From contig NC_061510.1 of the NCBI RefSeq assembly GCF_022539505.1, positions 393,682,249 to 393,746,248 on the forward strand: a stretch of DNA of 64,000 bases. The letters run 5' to 3'. This document shows, in pieces, positions 55,506 to 64,000 of the stretch. The translations under genes were made by a program, and so were the position numbers. The notes beneath the pieces are model-generated. The model searched no databases and was not told the origin of the DNA. It saw nothing but the letters and a program-made list of their open reading frames with translations. Source of the stretch: Lolium rigidum. Lineage: Eukaryota > Streptophyta > Magnoliopsida > Poales > Poaceae. Numbering within the stretch: the stretch's first letter is position 1; each line of letters starts with the position of its first letter.

Positions 55506-55605
55506 NNNNNNNNNNNNNNNNNNNNNNNNNNNNNNNNNNNNNNNNNNNNNNNNNNNNNNNNNNNNNNNNNNNNNNNNNNNNNNNNNNNNNNNNNNNNNNN
55601 NNNNN
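55506..55605. other. Assembly gap (100 N)
   Basis: A placeholder gap. To its left is an Athila LTR; to its right sequence begins exactly at a primer binding site. The missing part should therefore contain at least the end of one LTR and the whole 5' LTR of the next element. Confidence 0.99.
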
Positions 55606-58463
55606 TGGTATCGGAGCAAATGCTTTGACCCTAGGATTAAAACCCTTTAAAGGAGACCTATAGGATTGGTAGTGTCTATAGGAAGTTGTCCTAGGTAAAC
55701 CAAATACTTCTTATGACTTGAGATGGATATTCACTTGAGAATAATCCTGACACACTTGAGTCAACATTTCCTACCTATATTTCCTAAGTAATGTTAGCTA
55801 GTTAATCTCAAATTATGTAGGATACTCTTAAGACCCTAAAATAATTATGAGTAGATCACAGTTGGTATACAATACATGGTAGTCCAAAGAGAGGATACAA
55901 CCATAAGGAAGCTATCCTATTGGAAGATGTGTACCAACATATGTTATGATTAAGTAAGAATTATCCAGATCGGTAATAGGAATTATATCAATTGATGAAG
56001 ATAATTAAGATATCCTAATAGAAGATGTAGACCAAGATAAGTAATGAGTAAGTAAAATTTTCTAGACGTGTGAAACAACTGATAGTAAGTGATAAAAACA
56101 AGTGATATGAGGTAGTATAGACCATGATGAGTCAATCATGGAAGGTAAGTAAGAGAGATAGGAAAATAATATGTCTACTTATATGGTAGAGCTGTTAATC
56201 ATATATGATTCACCTGAGAATCATTATGTGATGGAATGGAACGTCATAAACATTTTGGAGGAGAACAATAAGAAGCCAGATGTTAAACAATAGAGCAAGA
56301 ATTGTGTTCCAAAACCATGGGAACTGTGTCAAGTACATCAGAACCCTAGTTACAGGATAAGAACACATGGAAGTATAAGAGTTATATCTCCATAGTTATG
56401 TGTTTAGAGTGACGATGTTGGAACCTAAAGATATCATGAGAGGTATTCCTCAACAAAAAGGGAAGCTAAATTAGTACTTCCAAGCAAAACTAGGTTAACT
56501 TTAACTATCCTAGACTACTTTGTTTCAAGTTTATCTCATTGCAATTGTGCAATTAAGATAAATGTTGAGACAAATAGTAGAAATCCACTTATTCATGCTA
56601 AGTATCACGATATAAACCTATATTATGTGGTGTTGTATACTACACATCAGAGCCTGATGTTTAGAGATGTCTTACTCAACTATTATATTCAGGCTTATGA
56701 TGGTGTGTATTATAAACACAAAGCTGAATCTTCTTGGATTTTATTGGATTTTCATTGTTTGACTAGATCCATACATGAAGTTTGACGTTGATATGCAAAT
56801 GCATGTTGCAATATCAAGTCCTTACTTGATGCTATAGATCTAGAGGGTAATGGTATTCGTGTGAGGAAGTGACGAATTCTGTATATTTTGAAGACAAGAT
56901 GAAGGTTCATGAGGTAAAGGAAACAAAGTTGTGGGAAGCAACCACAATACTCAGAAGGAAGTGCCAATCAACATTCATGCTTTACCTCAACAGAGGAGTA
57001 CTTTAGTACATGAGAAGCATGAAGGTAAGAAATATGGTGATTATGGTGAAGCTCAAGCAGATCCATAGTCAACATAGAAGAGGAATGCAAGGGAAATCAC
57101 TTAGGATACTATAATCATAGTGTCAGCTAGTGGTTTTCTTGCAAAATAAACCCTAAATGAAGGAAGGTGATATATGAAATCATAGCGAGACATAAGAAGA
57201 CCATAGTTGGTATCAGAAGACCACAATTGGTATAATATCAATACTGCGAGATAAAGAAGAAGATGTCTCGTCCAGTTAATTAGAACCTATAATAGAATCC
57301 ATTTTTAGATATCAAATAGCCACAGTTGGTAGAATAACCACAGCCAGTATCAGTTGGTATTACAAATAGTCCACGATTTAATTAGTTGTAACAAAAGTTT
57401 GTGAACAAATAAAAATATTGTCGACCAAATATCTAGATCTATAAACATTTAGTCAAAGGATTCACATTGGATGTCCACAATTGAGTGGATACACCACAAA
57501 GATTCTTCGCAAAAATTAGAGGGATATAAATCATAAACAAGATCTATACCAATGTTCTAACATAAGTCCAATAGTTGGAAGAAAAAGAGTTGAAGACCAT
57601 AAGAAAACTCTAAGGGGTAGACTAAAGATTGAGTTGGATGTACAATAACTCAATACTTTGAGCATAATAGAAGAAGAAGGTCTGAACTGAGAGGAAGTTC
57701 AACCTTATTTTCATAAGATTCTTGAACACTACTTTCAGAAGGATGCCAGACCAGAAGCCGAGGTTTATACCTCGAGGAAGTAAAAAGTGGACTGTAACTT
57801 GAGAAAGTGAGTAGTATTTACTCGGAAGTATGATAGCCCAAGTAAATTAAGGCTAAGGAAGTTGGATGAAGGATTGTAGGAGACCAAATAAAGCTCAAGA
57901 AGACCCAAAGACCAAAGGAAATTGACCATACCAGAACCACATACTAATATAAGGATTCCTTTCATGGAACCTAAATAACCCAAAATAGTTAGAGGTATCA
58001 ACTGTAAACCATGATTGGATGGAATAAAAGAGTCTAATCCATTCTTAGGAAAATAAACCATCACAACCATTTCCATGGTTAGTACCTTATTAAGCACCAT
58101 TTCTGCAAGTTTTGGTAGTAAGGGAAAACAAAGACCTATTTTATCAAATAGGAGAATGTTATCCAATTAGTCCTCAATTAAGACTTGTCGGGACAAGAAG
58201 AAGTCCCAATCATTGAATATTCAATGAGAAAGGAAACAAGCTTATAATATTGGAGGAAATCATGGAAATAAAGGAAGTAATAGTTGTTTGATGTCAAACA
58301 CTAATGGATTCCAGGAAGAATCTGGACAAGGGATGTATTCAATTATATTCAGTAAGATCACCATGGAGTCGAGAAAGATTTAGTACGCACAAGTCAGATC
58401 CACACTTCGGAAACGTGAGAGAGATCAAAATTCGAGGACGAAGTTTAGTTTAAGGGTAGAGAC
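55606..58463 (+). mobile_element. Internal region of a non-autonomous gypsy-like element
   Basis: It starts TGGTATCGGAGC, one base off the usual initiator-Met tRNA primer site TGGTATCAGAGC. It is AT-rich and purine-rich throughout, full of stops in all frames, with recurring short words (cacagttggta, gaagatg). It ends in a purine tract (aagggtagagac) before TG at 58464. No protein domain was found, so the element depends on others or is heavily decayed. Confidence 0.6.
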
Positions 58464-59256
58464 TGTAATATCCTAGGTATTGGGGTTACAAAAATAGAGG
58501 AAACAGATGTGTGCATTGCATTCATGCATAGAAAATCTGGGAATTTTCGCGCTTTAAAGTAAAGCAGTCACGATGGCGAAGTTTCACTTGATCTTGGTGG
58601 AATTGTAGTAGCTCATCAAGTCAAGCGCTATAAACCTCAATGTGACTTTGCCAAAACTTTGTTTTGGGTAGAGGTGATTTGATCCAAGGGTTAGATCAAA
58701 TGGAACTAGTAATCAACACAACAACACTTTACTCAATGATCAATTGCTTGATCTCATAAAAGATCATAACATGGTATTCCTTGCCATAACATAAGAACAT
58801 CTATTCAATTGGAAATCAAGTAACCATAAATGGAGAAACCATTCTTCACTTATCTTTTCCATGTCTTTAACAAATAAATATTCCTACCATGAACCTCATG
58901 GTATTTCTTGAATTAAACTCTTGAACTTAACCCCAACAAAGGCTTATCATTAAACCCTAGAGATGGGAGAGGTATATAACCAACAAAGAGATAAGAAGCA
59001 AACTCTAAATTATTAACACTTAAAAGTTAAGCAACTACCTTGAGGTACAATTGAATTCACTTTAAAACTAAATACCAAATATAGCAAAACCCAAGGACCT
59101 AAGTGCATAAAAGCCACACATTCTTATTGCAATCATAATTTATTAAATATGTGGAATATTACAAAACTAAATTCGTTTACATTACGAATTATAGTTCCAA
59201 CTATTTGAATAAAATAAGATATGAGTACTTTGAAACTCATATGATCATGCCTTGGT

Positions 59257-60235
59257 GAAATCAAACATCATCATTCAAAATTGGGGTATACTTCTTATTC
59301 TTGACATTTTGACCCCAATTATAATATAAATACAATCACATATGATATAGTGACTCACCCATAAGAATGAGATCATTCACAAGATATTTAGTAGCAAAAG
59401 CCACTTGGCTATCCAAAAATAAATCACATGAGAGGATAATACCCATGCCACATAGGATGAAAATATCTACATAACTTGAATCCTAAGCTATGCCACCTCA
59501 TGCTCAAAGGATTGCTATGGATGAGAGCATGACAACCAAGCACCTTACTCATCAAATTAAAACAAGAGTCATCCACTTATGTGTCAAGCTATTAGTGCAT
59601 GCCTAAGCCTATAAAAGGAACCCTCTACCTCATTCATCTCATCATCTTGCACCATGATGCAAGAAGACCAACACATTGAGCCACTCCATAAAATAGTTAG
59701 GATCAAGATGAAGCATCTAGGAGGTGGAGGCATGCCACAAGATGCGGAAATCAAACATCACCATTCAAAATTGGGGTATAATCCTTATCTTTGACATTTT
59801 GATCCCAATAATGATATAAATACCATCACATATGATATAGTGACTCAACCACAAGCATAAAATCATTCACAAGATATTTAGTAACAAAAGCCACTTGGCT
59901 ATCCAAAAATAAATCACATGAGAGGATAATCTCAATGCCACATAGGATGAAAATATCTACATAGCTTGAATCCTAAGATATGCCACCTCATGCTTAAAGG
60001 ATTGCTATGGATGAGAGCATGACAACCAAGCACCTTACTCATCAAATTAAAGCAAGAGTCATCCACCCATGTGTCATGTTACTAGAGCATGCCCAAGCCT
60101 ATAAAAGGAGCCTCACACTTCATCCATTTCATCATCTTACACCTTGATGCAAGAAGACCAAAACATTTTGCCACTCCATAAAATAGTTAGGATCAAGATG
60201 AAGCAGCTAGGAGGTGGAGGCATGCCACAAGATGT
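59257..60235. repeat. 490-bp tandem duplication inside the long LTR
   Basis: Unit 1, 59257-59746, and unit 2, 59747-60235, both begin gaaatcaaacatca and end gccacaagatg. They differ at scattered bases (estimated about 5-6 percent), so the duplication is older than the 64-bp one at 8167. Confidence 0.9.
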
Positions 60236-61790
60236 AGGTTTATCAGATTTCCTGAAGAACAAGCTACAGAAGCTAGCAAGGTAGAATTCTTAGGCAAACC
60301 ACATATTTAGTTAATCACATCATCATTCCTTGAGTAGAACCATAGATTATAATCCAAGACCTTGTGAAGTGAGAGGGGTAATTGGAATAACCATATCTAA
60401 ATACTTTTAGTGATACTTAAGGAAGCCCATACCATGCATGATCATCACCATTGGGTAATGATCATATACTCTAAGAATTGGGAGTACAAGCCATTGAGAA
60501 CAAATTGCTCATGATAGTGCCATAACCATACTTTGGAGAAATATAAGAATAAGCCATAAGTTAAATACTATATGATAATTAAATATCATTCACCACTTGA
60601 AATGATAGAAAAATCATGAGTAAGCAAACCTAGGTTATATCTCAACCCTAACTTGTGAATCACTTGGTGATCATAAGTAGAATCCTATCTACATTTCATT
60701 TATTCCTCAATCAAAGAAAACAAGAAAACCTTTAGAGTTAAACTATATACCTTATATGGTGAGAAACCATTCATCCATATAACCAAGGTTAACTATAAAA
60801 AGTATCTATGCCCATATCACAACCTAACTTGTGAATTAATTTATGATCACAAGTAAAACCCTAAACTACATCTCAATCTTAGTTTGTGCATCACTTAGGA
60901 GATCACAATTAAAACCTAGAACATATTTGATAATTAAACCATGGTATTGATCAACCACTTATCACTATAATTAAGACCAAACCAGGATGGAAGTAATGTC
61001 TACTCCAAGTCATTCAAGGTGTTATTAAATATAATCCTAGTGCCACCTTTGAAATATGGTTATGATAAAATCTACAAAACCTTAACAAGCAAGTGCTCAC
61101 ATAAAAATTATGTGCAAGTGACAACATTCCCAAATAAGAGGTCAAATCCTTAGACACATTTTAGCACATGAAATCATGCCATTAAAACCACCTTCTTATT
61201 TGCAATTCAGTAATAAATATTACCATGAAATTGTTTCTTGCAAAGTAATACCAAATAAAACCTACATATCACTAAGTGAGAAAAATATCATTGGAAACTA
61301 ATTTGAATATTTTCAAGATGATATTCAAATTCATGTCAATAGTAATAATTAAATCCAAATACCAATAGTAATTAAGAAACCAATGTTTTAGTACATATTA
61401 AATTTGTTAATACACAACAACAATATTTTAAGTGCCTGGAATGAATATTACTTGAATTCAATCAATCAAATTTACAAAATATGATTGAATTCAAAACAGT
61501 ATTTAAATTAACAAAATGGAAAATAGAAAAAGAAAACAGATAAAAGAAAAAGAGGGAAAAGAGCCTTACCTGGCCATGAAGCAGCGCAACAGCCCAGCAG
61601 AAGCCCCCAACACGGCCCAAGTCTCGGCCCAAAACCAACCCACGTAACGTTTCGTCAAAAAAAATTATGGAGAGGGTCGTCCTCATCCTCTCCGTGTGCT
61701 GGAGGCCAGCACGACGCCGTGCCTCCTTTCTCCACGGCGCTGGCAGCTCCTCCTCGCTCGGCGTGGTGACGAGGCTCACTCCTGGCGCCG

Positions 61791-61797
61791 TATAAAG
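61791..61797 (+). promoter_or_regulatory. LTR TATA box
   Basis: TATAAAG in cgccgtataaagcctcc, followed by a C-rich leader with aaaccctag. It is the best promoter candidate of the long LTR. Confidence 0.5.
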
Positions 61798-62786
61798 CCT
61801 CCCGACAAACCCTAGCTCGGTTTTCTTCCTCCTCTGTCTAATTTCTCCCCAGACGAAACCCTAACCGGCCCGGTCATCGACCATCGCCGCCGGTGTAGAC
61901 CCCCTCGAGCCACGCCGTGGACACCATCGTGATCGCCATCTTCGACATGCTCTCGGTGCAAAAGGAATCGGGCCGGGGCGAGCTGTAGCCTCACCGTCGA
62001 GCTCGTCTTCCCCGACACCGACGCCATGAAATCCGGCGAACCAGGCCACGACAAGCCCCGCCGTCACGCGCGTCGTGATCCTGGTGAGCTCCTGAGTTCC
62101 CCAGCATGCCTAGCTCACTCGATTGCTCGCCGTAGCGCCATCGCGTCGATAGCCCGTGAGAACCACCGCAGAACCTCGCCGCCGTGCATGCTCCGGTGAC
62201 CAATAAGGAGCGGCGCGACCACCTTTAGCATCGTCTTGTCGTCCTCGTTCCAATGAACCTACGCACGCCTCCGCGGGAACCCTGTATCGCCGGCGACGTC
62301 CAGCACTGGCCGCCGGCAGAGCACATGGTTGCCACATCGGCACCACGTGGCAGCCAACGTGGCGTAGGCCCACTGATCACTGGCTCTGCGGGTAGACTAG
62401 CCGGGTGCAGATAGTTAATTTCTGTTTAAATTTAAATCCCATTATTCCAGAAACATTACATGAATTTATAAAATTCATATTAACTCAGAAAAAATGAAAA
62501 TAATATATCAAAATTCTTAGAAAATAAAAATCTATCCAATAAAAATATAATATGAAATTTTTATTTGTAATAAAAATTTAAGTATTTAATACTTGTTATT
62601 TAAGCATTTTTCTTTTATTCTTAATTGAATTAAAATTCAATAATTAGGAAAACCTTACAAACTAAACAAAAACCAGTAAACAAATAAGGAAAACATTAAA
62701 ACTAAATTTTCCTTTATTAATAACTTATTAAATCCTTATTATAAGGATTTAAACCCTAATTAATAATTACCCTAATTAGTAAATCT

Positions 62787-63036
62787 ATTATATACTAAAA
62801 GCAAAATAAGGGTGTTTTTCGAGGCACCAGGTTAATCCACATATGCTAAAATATTATAATCCATTGATTTTAATATTAACGTCTGAGATTAAAAGACAAT
62901 AACTGTTACACATTATATACTAAAAGCAAAATAAGGGTGTTTTTCGAGGCACCAGGTTAATCCACATATGCTGAAATATTATAATCCATTAATTTTAATA
63001 TTAACGTCTGAGATTAAAAGACAATAACTGTTACGC
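62787..63036. repeat. 125-bp tandem duplication with a Helitron-like start
   Basis: attatatactaaaagcaaaa starts at 62787 and 62912. The two 125-bp units differ at very few bases. The preceding tc (tctattatatactaaaagc) resembles the 5' end of some plant Helitrons. I found no CTRR hairpin end, so that label is only a suggestion. Confidence 0.65.
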
Positions 63037-64000
63037 ACAACAATATATGTGTATAACATTAGGCACGTAGACACGTTTTCTTAGAATAGCCATGGGACGT
63101 GTCAGTTGTATTACCCCAAAAAAAGAACGATCGCTTTGCTTTCCTTATCCCTTTCTTTGCTGGGCCGCAAGATATATATCACGTTCGAACATCCAATATT
63201 TCCTTCCTTTCCTGGTTATTCCTTTTTTCTCTTTCGTGATGGAGCAGTCCGTTTAGTTCAAGAAAAAGAGGAGATAGAGACCATCTCTCCTACGCATTCC
63301 ATTGTTTTTCAAGGAGCCTTATAATTTATTGTTGGTAGCAAAAAAAAAAAAACCATTGTCCGTGTAGTTTAAGGAAATACACGTCCACATTTATAGAAGC
63401 CTAAAGTTTATTGTGAAACTAGATCTTAGTATTACACGTGAAGGGCATGACTTTAAATGTATTATATGTGTATATAAAATAAAAATAATATCTCACTACT
63501 ATTTATATTTAGAGGACTTTGAAAGTGTACAATCTTAACCCTTATAACTGTTCCTGCAAATATTATTTGTTTTGTATGATACTCTTCGATTTTTTTTGAG
63601 AAACACTATACACATACTATACACATGTATGCGCTCGTAAATATGTACATACACTTATCCATATGTTTTTTTCCTTTTTCCCTTTGTTGATGGACCGACC
63701 GTTTGCGGTGATTTTAATCTTAACGTCTCAGATAAATAGATAATATGGTACAAACAAATGTGTACACAAATAGACATATTTTTTTGACGTAAGTACTCTC
63801 TAAAAAAAATGCAATCTAACAAAAAAAACGGTACATGAGTCGTTGCCTTTCACGTTTTACATCTAAGAAGGAGTAGTTTTCTTTGTACATACCTAATTAA
63901 TATGCTGACACTACATATGAGATAAGGGACTTTTTCTTTCCTTAAATTATACGGGTGTAAGACATAGGTCTTTTTTATTCGTGAAGGACTCCGTCTCCTT
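63037..64000. other. AT-rich flank, nothing recognised
   Basis: It contains A homopolymers (about 63340-63352), cacatactatacacatgta-type words and short reading frames without any motif. It may continue the repeat to its left. Confidence 0.4.

Larger units (their letters stand above)
58464..62786 (+). mobile_element. Very long 3' LTR of the gypsy-like element (right end not determined)
   Basis: Starts TGTAATATCCTAGGTATTGG directly after the purine tract. It contains a 490-bp tandem duplication, a TATA box at 61791 with a GC-rich leader behind it (61800-62400), then AT-rich sequence. A CA end and target duplication could not be fixed. The right limit given is only where the next repeat starts. 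Short reading frames in the GC-rich leader look like shadows of an untranslated leader. Confidence 0.5.

Noticed and set aside
61812..62373. Several 60-90-residue frames in the GC-rich part at the right
   Set aside because: They lie directly behind the LTR TATA box, overlap one another on the same strand and have no motif. An untranslated LTR leader is more likely.

Overview
The window is nuclear DNA from a grass with a large, repeat-rich genome. A cool-season (Pooideae) grass such as a Lolium/Festuca, oat or Triticeae relative fits best. The reasons are nested LTR retrotransposons with tRNA-Asp-type primer sites (Athila lineage), Mutator- and Stowaway-type MITEs, very GC-rich single-exon F-box genes, and a grass NLR with a 5' UTR intron. 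I cannot name the species from sequence alone. Two 100-base N runs (22558-22657 and 55506-55605) mark assembly gaps.

Layout. 1-6503 is retrotransposon: the 3' part of a gag-only Ty3/gypsy element with an antisense acidic reading frame and its 3' LTR, then fragments of an Athila-type family in both orientations. 6504-18550 is a gene island. A short NAC-domain gene and an F-box/DUF295 gene lie head to head around one shared TATA sequence. They are followed by a frameshifted second F-box copy, further F-box relics, and a Mutator foldback MITE whose empty site survives in a paralogous flank. 18553-27003 is again retrotransposon: a Copia-like end, then an Athila-type gag-protease element without reverse transcriptase or integrase, whose two LTRs belong to different subfamilies. 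27264-32219 holds an NLR disease-resistance pseudogene with promoter, 5' UTR intron, CC, NB-ARC and LRR parts. Several frameshifts break it, and one of them is fully explained by a 58-bp retroposon with a 15-bp target duplication. 32724-34140 is a duplicate of the end of the second F-box copy. 34838-38229 is an intact-looking FAR1-related (domesticated MULE transposase) gene on the minus strand. 38508-40282 holds an F-box relic, a 270-residue hypothetical gene and the last exon of an h-type thioredoxin. 42102-47220 is a decayed Mutator-like element carrying a transposase and a plant mobile domain (PMD) gene. 47221-55505 is nested Athila LTRs, one of them split by a complete, very young 4.83-kb non-autonomous element with a perfect CCGAG target duplication. 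55606-64000 is a non-autonomous gypsy element with a very long LTR, ending in AT-rich repeats.

How the genes relate. The F-box genes, their 3' flanks and the thioredoxin 3' exon recur as a unit (about 11.0-12.8 kb, 15.2-18.5 kb, 32.7-34.1 kb, 38.5-40.3 kb). This implies local duplication of an ancestral pair in which an F-box gene and a thioredoxin gene converged tail to tail. Later insertions and small indels broke most copies. The best intact genes are the NAC gene, the first F-box gene, the FAR1-related gene and the hypothetical gene at 38822. I did not find a clearly new molecular system. The strongest leads are the divergent NAC/F-box pair, the unrecognised 270-residue gene, and the transposase-PMD element with its CACTA-like end.
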